Part shown: positions 38,205-48,096 of the stretch, in pieces
Layout: every line of letters begins with the position of its first letter
Position numbering within the stretch: position 1 is the stretch's first letter
Notes under the pieces: model-generated
The model's database searches: none
The model's input: the letters and a program-made list of their open reading frames with translations, nothing else
Told to the model about the DNA's origin: nothing
Source: Pelecanus crispus
Lineage: Eukaryota; Chordata; Aves; Pelecaniformes; Pelecanidae
Assembly (NCBI RefSeq): GCF_030463565.1
Contig: NC_134653.1
Span: forward strand, 36,083,150 to 36,147,149
DNA: 64,000 bases
Direction: 5' to 3'
Program-made: the position numbers and the translations under genes

Positions 38205-41077
38205 ATGCAAGGGACTCCAGCAGAAGATAAAGATGACCTTGTGTTAGGTGCCTCACAAACTTGGAAAAAAGAGCTCTCTTATGCAGGAGAAGACAGAAAA
38301 CAAGACGTGACTGCAAGCAAGGGCGATGAAGGAAACTACAAAATGATATTTCTGAACTTCTTGGGGCGTAGTTGTATTGGAAAAAATACACCAAGGGGGG
38401 GGGGTCCTGATGTTATAGGGTATATTCACAGGCAAAGGGAGGGATAGCACGGCTGCCTTGGGTTTGCTTAGAAGGAAAAATCCCCATGCAGAAGGCGCAG
38501 CGTGGAAGAAAATGTGAGCGTGATTGTTTGAGAGCCTAGCAAAGGAAGAGAGAAGCTGGTTTCACGGCCAGCTGGAGGAGGGAGCTGATTTCTCGGTGCT
38601 AAATGAGTAATAAAAGACAAAGCAGGGTTGTCTGTGAAAGCCTTTGAAATAAAGACAGGCAGTTTATGTTTGATCTGATACACAGAATTCAGCAGAGCCG
38701 CTCAGAGAGGAGCGCAGAGAGATGGTCAAAGCGATAGGATTGGAAAAAGACCTCTGAAACAGCGTTTGATACAGGTACCTGCAGGAGCGGGATTGGCGGG
38801 GGGAGATAAAAGGGCTTTATGGCCGAGGAGAGGCAACTGGGGAGGGCTGCAGCTGTGTGGGGAGCCAGGGAAGGCCGCGTGTTTCGGGTGTTGCGTGGGA
38901 GAAATCTGCAAGGCTTAAACCTTAGAGTGCGTTAGAGAGGTCTGAGCAGCGTTGTCAGTGGGCTCCAGCGGGATGAGCTCCGAGGGGAGGTGGCTAGAGC
39001 TGTCGTGGCCCGTGGAGCTGGCAGACGGGCACCCATGAGACGCTGGAGATCCCTTGTGCCAGCGTGTGATTACGCAGCGAATAAGACTCTCATGGCCAAG
39101 AGCGCTGCAAGCATCTCTGCAGCAGCCCTCCGCTCCAGAGCCCTGGCCTGCAGGAAAATGCTGGTTTCCCCACTCCTCCGAACTTTAACTTCCCTCCTTT
39201 CGTATAAGGTATTGAAGAAATGCCTGTAGGTTGGTTTTTCCAGCAGAGGACAAGGAAGGAAAGAAAAAAAAAAAATCTGTATACTCTCAAGCCATGTGTA
39301 AACGCCCCGTTCTGTTTCATTTTTACGCATGGAAAAGAAAGATTTCAAGATTCCCATGAGTAGTGCTTAATATATCTGCAACTCTATGTCTGCTACTGGT
39401 GTCAGGAAAAAAAATTGGGGTTGTTTTTGTTATCACCGGTCACCCATCAGTCCTAAAAGTAGGCAAGCAAATATGTAGCTTCTGAGTGATATTAATTACA
39501 AGCAAGCAAATTAGATTCCAGCAACTGATTTTTCCCATGGCTACCAAAGCTTCTAGGAGAACAGCAGGGTAATATCGCAAATGTCCCCGTGCTCACGCTG
39601 CACAGCACGAACTGATTCACTGCCCGCGCTCAGCAAGGAGCCTGCGCTACGTGGCTGCCCCTTGGGAATGCCGTGTGTGCCGGCGGAGCGGCCGCTCCCG
39701 GAGAGGGGCCACTGCAATTTCCGTCTCCCGGGTTGATAGGGTAGGAAAAACGATCGTTTCTCAACTTGCCAAAACATGAGCATCTGCAGCGACGTAGCAG
39801 GGCAGCAGAAGTTGTGGAGTATCTACTGATGAGAATTGCTGCCTATTTAATGCGAAGGATATTTTCAGTATAGCTGTGTAATTGGGAAATTAAATCGTCT
39901 GAATGTTGTCATACATGCTAATTACACTAAAGACACGGAGAGGGGAAAAAAAATCATCTTGCGCATAGCGTATATAGTTAGACTATAATGACATTTTAAA
40001 TTCATACTCACCATCCTGGTGCACAAAGGTGAAAATATTTTCAATGTGGCGTTTTGGTTGGAATGTATGTGGAAAGAAAACAAATGTAGTGTATTTGTTT
40101 ACAGATATTTTATTTCTGCCCCCCCCCCCAATGCTGGCAATACCAGGCAGATCAGGGAAACACAAACTTGCAAATCAGTTTTACGAGCATTTTCTTGTTT
40201 TGCGGAAAAGTTTTGTGCTACGAAAGACTATAGGTATCAGAATAAACAGCTGTCTGCCGCGTCTGTCAATTTGCTTGTTCTTACTTACAGATGATTGCAG
40301 TTATCTGTATTTTGTTGTTGTGCAGAGCAAATATTTTGGCTAAAATGCGTTGAAATGCTGTTTTAACTGAGTCATCCATTTGCAACAAATGAAGCATAAA
40401 GAATGCATTCTGGAAGCCGCACTTAACGGAATTAAAGCCATCACGCAGTTCCTGCCTTAAATAAATTCTATTCAGCAACTCACCTGCGTGAGGAATGGCG
40501 CAAAAACTCGCTCTGCCCCGTGTTGTTCTTCCGACACGAGCGTGGAGCTAAAGCTGCGCCGTCGAGGTGAGGCTTTGTTGACTGCAAAGGAAAGAGAGGG
40601 GAAAAAAAAAAAATACACACGGTTCAGTTTGTCCTAACGGGGTTCTTCACGTTGCCTCGCTCTGCTCTCCGCAGCCGTAGGGAGCGGATGGCATCCGTGC
40701 GATCTGCCTCGCTATACTGCGCGCAGCTCCCGCCTGCCCGGGAAGAGACGTACTTTTATGACGTTCGTTTGGGTAGAGTGATGTCAGCGCAATTACTCAT
40801 ATGCTTAAAGCTAAATGTATATCCTACAACGCTCCGAGGGTTTAGATCTTCTCTGAGGATTCTCCGGGCCGTGATGACCAAGCAGCGTTTTGTTGGAGGA
40901 GGAAATCTCGTGCGATAAAATGAAACTATTAAAGAACCTCTCCCTGTTCTTTGTCTGTGACGTGGCTGTGGACTTTTTTGGTATCATAATTTGTGACATA
41001 GCTTTTGATTAACACGTAGAAATCTGCCATCTTGTCTTTTATAGGTGCTTGCTAAAAAATATTTATAAATATGTTGG
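38205..41077. other. Non-coding sequence, nothing recognised
   Basis: About 2.9 kb, mixed composition. Short homopolymers: G10 at 38395-38404, an A-run at about 39264-39276 and a C-run at about 40120-40129. No supported exon. Ends at the 5-bp sequence GTTGG flanking a solo LTR. Confidence 0.55.
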
Positions 41078-41628
41078 TGTCCTGGTTTTGGCTGGGATAG
41101 AGTTAATTTTCTTCCTAGCAGCAGGCACAGTGCTGTGGTTTGGATTTAGTAGGAGAAGAACGCTGATAACACGCTGATGGTTTAGTTGTTGCTCAGTGCT
41201 GCTTGTGCCAGGCAAGGACTTTTCAGCTTCCCATGCCCTGCCAGGGGCACAAGAAGCTGGGAGGGGGCACAGCCAGAAGAGTTGATCCCAACTGCCCCAA
41301 GGGCTATTCCATACCATACGGCGTCATGGGCAGTATGGAAACTGGGGGGGGTTGGCCGGGGAGCAGCGATCGCTGCTGGGAACTGGCTGGGCATCGGTCG
41401 GCGGGTGGTGAGCAATTGCATTGGGCATCACTTGCTTTGGATATTATTATCATTATTACATTGTTATTATTATCATTACTATTTGACTTTATTTCAATTA
41501 TTAAACTGTTCTTATCCCACCCCAGGAGTGTTTCTCACTCTCACTCCTCCGATTCTCTCCCCCACCCCATCGGGGCAGGGGCAGCGAGCGCTGGCTGCGT
41601 GGTGCTGAGCTGGGGCTGACCCACGGCA
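41078..41628 (+). mobile_element. Solo ERV LTR (ERVL-like), plus orientation
   Basis: A 551-bp element starting TGTCCTGGTTTTGGCTGGGA and ending CCCACGGCA. It contains the hallmarks seen in the two sister copies: GAGTTAATTTTCTTCCTAGC near the start, GGCATCGGTCGGCGGGTGGT, an ATTATTATC microsatellite-like stretch (41442-41485), an ATTAAA word before TGTTCTTATCC, and a GATTCTCTCCCCCACCCCAT block. Flanks are GTTGG (41073-41077) and GCTGG (41629-41633), a 5-bp target duplication with one mismatch; 5 bp fits ERVL-type integration. No internal retroviral sequence follows, so it is a solo LTR left by recombination. Such LTRs carry promoter and polyadenylation signals that could influence neighbours. 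Confidence 0.85.
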
Positions 41629-43023
41629 GCTGGGAATGGCTTTGAATAGCTTCAGGTACGGACAAAGCATCCGCTCGTCCAGCGTGTATAATTATTCACA
41701 TTGCAGGTTCTTGCGGTGCGAGACGCTCTGAGGTGCTGTCACGACACAGATGCTGATAACTGATACCTGGGCAGGTGAGGAAACGGAGCAGGTAGCGGCA
41801 ACTGCAGAGGGCAGGGGCTGGAAAATTCAGTGGGATTTGGCCACCTAAAAACTCAGGTTTTTTGCAGGGCTGTTGGTTTGCTTTCATTGAAAATCTCAGC
41901 CCGGTCTGCGAAAGCGCTCAGCTCCTGCCCTGCGCGCGGCTCCGTGCCGGTCCCAGTGGGAGCAAAGCGCGCGGATCGGAGCCCCGGACCGGAGCGGCAG
42001 GGATGCGCGTGGGGATGCTGCGCCGTGAGCTGAGGCGCTTCGCTGAGCAGGACCAAGGGTGCTGCCCACCCCAAAGCTGCCGCCAGCCGGAGCTTTGCCC
42101 CCCGAAGCTGATTGCTCAGACTCTGTTTCACCGGGGAGAGCAATGGGCGCTCTCCTTTTGCTGCACGCAGTGGGGGCCAAGGCAGCACTCGGGTGTTCAA
42201 AGCTGCAGACAAAACTGTCCCGACCAGCCAGGAATTCGACATTCCCCTGTGCGGGCGAGCAGCCCTGCATCCAGGAAAGCAGGGGGTCCATCAAGCCCTC
42301 GCTAGCCGAGCTGGGGGTTACAAGCCAATCTCCTGTTCCCACCTGCCACGGAGCAACCGCTGCTAAAGGAGATTCAGAATCTCAATTTGGGCCGTGCTGC
42401 TTGTGAGTCCCACTTCTCATTATAATATCTGCAGCTGCCCTAATGTTACAGCCCTCCCCAGCAAGGGCTGTTACCAGGAATAGATACAAGGCACTAATAA
42501 ATTTTTTTTTTTTAATTTTTTTAGACATTGCTTGGGGCCATCTGACCCTCTGGACCCCAATTGCCCCCCCAGGCAGGGTGAAACTCATTCCTGGTGCGCA
42601 GGAGGCTGTGCAAAGGAGAGCTGGTGGGAAGCTGGTGCTCCTCGGTGGGAGGACGGAGCTGGCGGCTTGGGTTAAGTCCGCCGCAGCGAATCGTTCTGCA
42701 AACACCCAAACCCCTGCGATGGCAGCCCGTGCCCGTATGTCATACGTGCAGGTGAGAAACGGTTGTAGGAAAAAGCATCCTCTTGCAGTAGGCAAGGTTT
42801 AATGTGTTCTAGGTTTGGTGGAAACAGGTACGCTCTTACGTTGAGTGCCACAGGAAAGAATCTAAAAGGATTAAACTACATTTGACATAGAGCAGCGTTT
42901 TCCGTTCACCCTGCTGTCGATCCGCTTAAATCACCTGGTTTGGTGGAAACCGTGAAGGTTTTGTCCCTGATGTGCTGCTGGGAGAAAGGATGACCCGGGA
43001 GGTGAAGATAAAATGGTAGCACG
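41629..43023. other. Sequence between two inverted solo LTRs
   Basis: About 1.4 kb of unique-looking, partly GC-rich sequence. The open frames here (about 41853-42406, both strands) have no retroviral gag, pol or env resemblance that I can see. The two flanking LTRs are therefore not the ends of one provirus. A T12 tract lies at 42502-42513. Confidence 0.55.
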
Positions 43024-43566
43024 TGCTGTGGGTCAGCCCAGGCAGCAGCTCAGCACCACGCAGCCATCGCTCACTGCCCCTGCCCCGGTGGGGTGGGGAG
43101 AGAATCGGAGGAGTGAGAGTGAGAAACACTCCTGGGCTGGGATAAGAACAGTTTAAGAATTGAAATAAAATAAAGTAAAATAATAATAATATAATAATAA
43201 TATCCAAAGCAAGTGATGCCCAATGCAATTGCTCACCACCCGCCGACCGATGCCCAGCCAGTCCCCGAGCAGCGATCGCTGCTCTCCGGCCAACCCCCCC
43301 AGTTTCTATACTGCCCATGACGCCGTATGGTATGGAATGGCCCTTGGGGCAGCTGGGATCAACTGTCCTGGCTGTGCCCCCTCCCAGCTTCTTGTGCCCC
43401 TGGAGAGCATGGGAAGCTGAAAAAGTCCTTGCCTGGCATAAGCAGTGCTGAGCAACAACTAAACCATCAGCGTGTTATCAACATTCTTCTCCTACTAAAT
43501 CCAAACCACAGCACTGTGCCTGCTGCTAGGAAGAAAATTAACTCTATCCCAGCGGAAACCAGGACA
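43024..43566 (-). mobile_element. Solo ERV LTR (ERVL-like), minus orientation
   Basis: A 543-bp minus-strand copy of the same LTR family as 41078-41628. Its start on the minus strand is the complement of CGGAAACCAGGACA at 43553-43566; its end lies at TGCTGTGGGTCAGCCC (43024-43039). It shares the GGTCGGCGGGTGGT, ATTATTATA-rich and GATTCTCTCC blocks. Flanks share CACG (43020-43023 and 43567-43570), consistent with a slightly eroded 5-bp duplication. No internal sequence adjoins it. Confidence 0.85.
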
Positions 43567-45638
43567 CACGTGCCCTAAAATCTTGACCCCTTGAAGCCAA
43601 GCGCAAAACTCTTCCAGCAGGAGCCGGCTCAGCCTTTATCTTTGGTCCGAGAGCTCGCAGGCTGCCCGCGATGAACCTTTATCCTTCCTGCAAAATGGAA
43701 TTAAAGGCTCGGGGCGGGGGGGTGGGGGTGGCATCTGCCAGAAAGATGAGGGAAGCGGCAGGGGTAGCCTCCATGCTGCGGGGTGATGCAGCCGGGGCAG
43801 GGGAGGTGCAGGATCGGGCCCGTGCGTGGGGACCTGGCTGGCACGCAACCCACGCCGTGTAACGGGATGGAGTTTGTGCTGAGCAGCTGCAGGAGAGCCC
43901 CAAACCCTGGAAAGTACTTCCCAAGTGCGGGAACGTTTGTCAGTCACAACCCCAAACCCAGTTTGTGGCCTTTACTGGGCTGGGTGAGCTTGTGCTGGCA
44001 GTTCCTGCCCTGGGCATTCCAGCGCCGCGGAAGCCGCTCGCCCCGAGGGCTTGCCCTCGACTTTGGGATTTTTGAGGCACCGCTGTGTGCTCCTCCCGCT
44101 GCCTTCCTCCCGAGGATCGCTTCGGTCTGCCCGCGGCCGTGTCAACTGCCAAGAGAAATGACCCCTCATATGGAGAGGTTCTGGAGCTGCTTAGCAGGAA
44201 ATTACTACGTGTGATGTTGCTAAGCAATGTCGGGCTGGCCTGACTGCCCGGGATAACGCTCCTCGGCTGGAAAACCCGGGAAAGGTCGAGGGGTGTTGGG
44301 TGGCTGCCGCTTTCCGCTGGGAGCGGTGGGTTCTGGAATAGAGCAGATAATAACCCTCGTCTCGGGGGGGGCTGGTGTGGCAGTTCTGGGAAGCGAGAAA
44401 GAGCGAGCGGTGGGATGGACGGGGCGAGATCCGGCAGCGGGAGGCGCGCGGGGGAGAAGAGAATCCCGCGAAAAGGAGCGGGATGCACGGAGAGGGGGAA
44501 CCATCCCCGGGAGACGCGGGCTCTGGGGCAAGGTGGCTGTGGGCATCTTCCCAAAGTGGAATTAAGTAGCGAGCGGGAGCTGCCAGCCCCATCGCCCGGC
44601 ACCTGGGTGCAGGGGATGCTCCTGCCCTTTGGAAATCCCCCTCCTCGCGCCTGTGGAGCCGGAGGATGCGCTTTGCCGGCCTTTTTAAGGAGCTGAACGT
44701 TGCTTTAGTGAGGAGCAAAGCTCTCAGGATAACAGCTCTTGAGCTGCAACACGTAGCTCTGCTTGGGGACGCTCTGAGCCCGGTAATCCAGGGTTTTCCC
44801 CTCCAATTTCTCTGGTGCTGGCGCAGTAATTTCAGCCCAGCGCACGGGGACAGAGGGCAGCGTGAACTCGCCTGCGGGAAGCCAGGTCTCCCTGTCAATT
44901 CTCTTTAACTGGTTTCTTCTGGACAACGATTTCTTCTTTCCTCCTCCGCTGCTTTGCTCTAGTCCTGTCTGATATTAAATATCTCCAGAAGCAGCTACGG
45001 TTCATTGCTGAATTAATCTACTTGTGCAGAAGGTGTCATATCAATGTCCATTGCAATTTTGCCCCAGCAGCATCTAGAAGCAATTTTTTATCTCTGCCAA
45101 TAATTCTTCATTTCCATGCCTTATTTATCTTTTTTTTTTTTAAAAAAAAAAGAGTGCCTTTACAGTTCCCGTTTTAGAACAACTTTAAAGATAATTTCCA
45201 AAGCTGTTGAGTGTATTAATGCGCTAATGGGAAGCGGGGAAGGCAGATGCTAAGCATGAAGTACGTTTTTGTCCCGAGCCAGCAGGAGCTGGCGATGTCA
45301 GGGTGTCCCCTGCCATCTGGCCCGTCGGAGCGCACGGCAGATTCACGGCTCCCATGGGAAGACGCGCTGCAGCAGCCGCGGGATCCCATCACTCTCTTTA
45401 TGGGGACAAGGCAGCCATTTGTCTGGAGGGGACTGGATGTGGGTTGGAGATGCGCCCAACCACCCGGACTTTTCCGCCGCACCTTAAAAAAAAAAATTTT
45501 CAGAGGATGGGGTTGGTACTTGGAGAAATGTTGATGCTTAGGAAGAAGCGTGAGGGAAAGCTGAGGCATTTCAGCAGGTGGAAGGCGGGGAGGGGGCACA
45601 ACCTGCAGTCAGGGCCTGAGCCCTCTCCTGCCAGCTCC
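43567..45638. other. Non-coding, GC-rich sequence upstream of the minisatellite
   Basis: About 2 kb without a supported gene. CpG-rich around 44.2-44.6 kb, where long chance frames occur on both strands. AT-rich with T and A runs at about 45131-45151. No repeat family was recognised. Confidence 0.5.
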
Positions 45639-46827
45639 GGTGCTCGGCGCTGCGTGGGGACCAGGGACCGGGGCTCAGTGCTTGGTGCTGTGCAGGGACC
45701 AGGGACCGGGGCTCAGTGCTTGGTGCTGTGCGGGGACCAGGGACTGGGGCTCAATGCTCGGCGCTGTGCAGGGACCGGGGACCGGGGCTCAGTGCTTGGT
45801 GCTGTGCAGGGACCAGGGACTGGGGCTCAGTGCTTGGTGCTGTGCGGGGACCAGGGACTGGGGCTCAATGCTCGGTGCTGTGCAGGGACCGGGGACCGGG
45901 GGCTCAGTGCTTGGTGCTGTGCAGGGACCAGGGACCGGGGCTCAGTGCTTGGTGCTGTGCGGGGACCAGGGACTGGGGCTCAATGCTCGGCGCTGTGCAG
46001 GGACCGGGGACCGGGGCTCAGTGCTTGGTGCTGTGCAGGGACCAGGGACCGGGGCTCAGTGCTTGGTGCTGTGCAGGGACCAGGGACCGGGGCTCAGTGC
46101 TTGGTGCTGTGCGGGGACCAGGGACTGGGGCTCAATGCTCGGCGCTGTGCAGGGACCAGGGACCGGGGCTCGGTGCTGCGTGGGGACCAGGGACCAGGGC
46201 TCGGTGCTCGGCGCTGCACAGGGACCAGTGCTTGGCGCTGCACAGGGACTGGAGCTCGGCGCTGCCTGGGGACCAGGGACAGGGGCTCGGTGCTGCACAG
46301 GGACCAGGGGATCAGGGCTCAGTGCTTGGTGCTGTGCAGGGACCAGTGCTCGGCGCTGCACAGGGACTGGAGCTTGGTGCTGTGTGGGGACCAAGGACTG
46401 GGGCTCAGTGCTTGGTGCTGTGCAGGGACCAGTGCTCGGCGCTGCACAGGGACTGGAGCTCGGCGCTGCGTGGGGACCAAGGACCGGGGCTCGGTGCTTG
46501 GTGCTGTGCAGGGACTGGAGCTCGGCGCTGTGCAGGGACCAGGGACCGTTGCTCGGTGCTCGGCGCTGCACAGGGACCAGGGGACCAGGGCTCGGTGCTC
46601 GGTGCTGCACAGGGACCGAGGCTCAGTGCTCGGCGCTGCACAGGGACTGGAGCTCGGCGCTGCTCACGGACCGGGAACCGGGGCTCAGTACTGCACTGGG
46701 ACCGGGAACCGGGGCTCGGTCCTCGGCGCTACGCAGGGACCAGGGACCGGCGCTCGGGGCTGTGCAGGGACCGGGGCTCGGTGCAGTGCTGTGCAGGGAC
46801 CAGGGACCGGTGCTCGGCGCTGCGCAG
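45639..46827. repeat. G-rich minisatellite, 38-bp unit, about 35 degenerate copies
   Basis: A tandem array of roughly 1.19 kb. The basic 38-base unit contains GGTGCTGTGC, AGGGACCAGGGACCGGGGCT and CAGTGCTT. The first half (45639 to about 46170) is regular. A diagnostic variant with GACTGGGGCTCAATGCTCGG recurs at 45742, 45856, 45971 and 46123, i.e. spaced 114, 115 and 152 bases, or 3, 3 and 4 units, which indicates higher-order duplication. The second half is broken into shorter sub-units, including an 86-base compound unit (46324 and 46410). The unit has no stop codon in any forward frame and 38 is not a multiple of 3, so all three plus frames stay open; this explains the large apparent proteins of 392 to 609 residues. 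It ends about 130 bp before the first ATG of the candidate exon. Confidence 0.95.
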
Positions 46828-46955
46828 CGCCGCGGCTCAGCCCTCGCTGGGCCGCCCCCTCCCCGCCAGAGCCCTGACACCGCCTCCTCATTAGCATCCT
46901 TCCTCCTCCTCCGCCTCCTCCTCCTCTGCTCCGCCGGCCGGGCGCAGAGGGGTGC
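46828..46955 (+). promoter_or_regulatory. CpG-rich promoter-like segment
   Basis: Between the minisatellite and the CAG-bearing leader lies a GC-rich, CpG-rich stretch. It has an Sp1/KLF-type word (GCCGCCCCCTCCCCGCC at 46851-46867) and a TCC/GCC pyrimidine tract at 46897-46940. No TATA box is evident. TATA-less CpG-island promoters with GC boxes are usual for vertebrate genes. The transcription start cannot be placed by eye. Confidence 0.4.
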
Positions 46956-46999
46956 ATGGCAGGAGCGGCGGAGCCGCGGCGGCCCCGGGCAGCGGCGGC

Positions 47000-47049
<50 letters not shown>

Positions 47050-47123
47050 AGCCGCGCTCTGCTCCGCGGCAGCGCCCGAAGCAACTTTCCCGCAGCGCGG
47101 GGTGCGGGAGCGGGGCGATGTGA
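46956..47123 (+). CDS. Upstream open reading frame with a polyalanine run
   Basis: The first ATG of the leader (46956, context GTGCATGG with G at +4) opens a 55-codon frame ending at TGA 47121-47123, 209 bases before the main candidate ATG. It reads the trinucleotide tract as GCA, giving about 20 consecutive alanines. The main frame reads the same tract as AGC (serine) and the third frame as CAG (glutamine). It is not in frame with the signal-peptide frame. If transcribed it would act as a repeat-length-variable uORF that may dampen translation of the main frame. Whether the peptide is made is unknown. Confidence 0.3.
47001..47049 (+). repeat. (CAG)15-CAA trinucleotide repeat
   Basis: Fifteen uninterrupted CAG triplets (47002-47046) followed by CAA, preceded by GCGGCGGCG. 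It lies in the presumed 5' leader of the candidate gene, upstream of its start codon, so it is probably not a polyglutamine-coding tract. Pure tracts of this length are usually length-polymorphic. Confidence 0.95.
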
Positions 47124-47332
47124 CCCCGCAGCCGGCCCGGCGGAGCGGAGCCTCCCCGGCGGAGCAGCGCGGAGAGGAGCGGACCCCCCCCCACACCCCC
47201 CCCGGCCTCTCCCCGGCGGGTCCCGCAGCCCGGGGCGGGAGCGCGGATGCAGCGCGGAGCCCGGCGGAGCCCAGCGCGGAGCCCAGCGCGGAGCCGGGCC
47301 CTGCCGGGGCGGGCGGCGGGGGGCGCGGGGGG

Positions 47333-47461
47333 ATGCTGAGCCCCGCCGCCCGGCACCGCGCCCGCCCACGGGAGATGCTCCTCGTGGTCGCCCTGTGGCT
47401 GGCGTGGCAAGAAGCGCCCGCGGCGCCCACCCCCGCGGCGGACGACATCAGCCGGGGAGTT
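47333..47461 (+). CDS. First coding exon of an unidentified secreted or membrane protein
   Basis: The frame from ATG 47333 gives 43 codons to a strong splice donor, GTGAGTGAG starting at 47462, leaving phase 0. The N-terminus is basic (M-L-S-P-A-A-R-H-R-A-R-P-R-E). A second in-frame ATG at 47375 follows, then a hydrophobic core L-L-V-V-A-L-W-L-A-W, then a small-residue stretch (E-A-P-A-A-P-T-P-A-A) suited to signal-peptidase cleavage, then D-D-I-S-R-G-V at the exon end. Either ATG could be used; both have G at -3 and C at +4. This architecture (GC-rich leader, signal peptide, short first exon, strong donor) is typical of vertebrate secreted or type I membrane proteins. I do not recognise the family from 43 residues, so no name is given. 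The frame is open upstream without an ATG to 46952. The rest of the gene must lie downstream, probably beyond 64 kb, because no second exon was recognised. Main doubt: chance frame in a CpG island. Confidence 0.5.
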
Positions 47462-47470
47462 GTGAGTGAG
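47462..47470 (+). other. Candidate splice donor of exon 1
   Basis: GTGAGTGAG at 47462-47470 matches the vertebrate donor consensus at the intron positions. The exon side (GGAGTT) is weaker than the usual AG. The C-rich array begins about 50 bases downstream. Confidence 0.5.
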
Positions 47471-47522
47471 CCGCGACCCCCCCCCCCCCACCCCGCTCCG
47501 CTCCCACCCCAGCTGGCACCCG

Positions 47523-48096
47523 CCTCCTTGGGGACCCCCCCCCCCGCCTCCTTGGGGACCCCCCCCGCCTCCTTGGGGACCCCCCTTGCCTCTGAAACCC
47601 CCCCGCCTCCTTGGGGACCCCCCCCCCGCCTCCTTGGGGACCCCCCTTGCCTCTGAAACCCCCCACCTCTCTGGAGCCCTGCCTCCTTGGGACCCCCCCC
47701 TTCCCTCTCTGGAACCCCCCCCTCCCGCCTCCTTGGAACCCCCCCTTGCCTCTCTGGACCCCCCCTCCCGCCTCCTTGGGGACCCCCCACTTCCCTCTCT
47801 GGAACCCCCCACCCGCCTCTCTGGACCCCCCTCCCGCCTCCTTGGAACCCCCCCCCTTGCCTCTCTGGACCCCCCTCCCGCCTCCTTGGAACCCCCCCCC
47901 TTGCCTCTCTGGACTCCCCCCCCCGCCTCCTTGGAACCCCCTCCTCGCCTCTCTGAACCCTCCCCCACTTCCTTGGGACCCCCCCCCCCTTGCCTCTCTG
48001 GACTCCCCCCGCCTCCTCGGGACCCCACCTTGCCTCTCTGGAGTCCCCCCCCCCGCCTCCTTGGGACCCCCCCCTTGCCTCTCTGGAGCCCCCCCA
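47523..48096. repeat. C-rich tandem array at the start of the presumed intron 1
   Basis: About 0.57 kb built from two alternating units of about 20-22 bases: type A (GCCTCCTTGGGGACCCCCC) and type B (TTGCCTCTCTGGACCCCCC), each ending in a C-run of 5 to 11. The 5' end is A-rich (A-A-A with a CCTCTGAAACC variant); from about 47700 A and B alternate. The minus strand carries a G-run about every 20 bases, so quadruplexes (minus) or i-motifs (plus) are plausible. The long frames on both strands (up to 510 codons on the minus strand, 45 kb side to 48217) are artefacts of this array and of the CpG island. Confidence 0.95.

Noticed and set aside
41078-43566. A single complete provirus bounded by two LTRs
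   Set aside because: The LTRs are in opposite orientation, have different flanking duplications, and nothing retroviral is recognisable between them.
45639-46827. CRISPR-like appearance of regularly spaced repeats
   Set aside because: Units are contiguous with no unique spacers, and the genome is vertebrate. It is a minisatellite.
45640-47469. 609-codon plus-strand open frame with repeats and polyglutamine
   Set aside because: Produced by a 38-bp minisatellite without stops in any forward frame, joined to the CAG tract and a CpG island. All three frames stay open, so openness is no evidence of coding.
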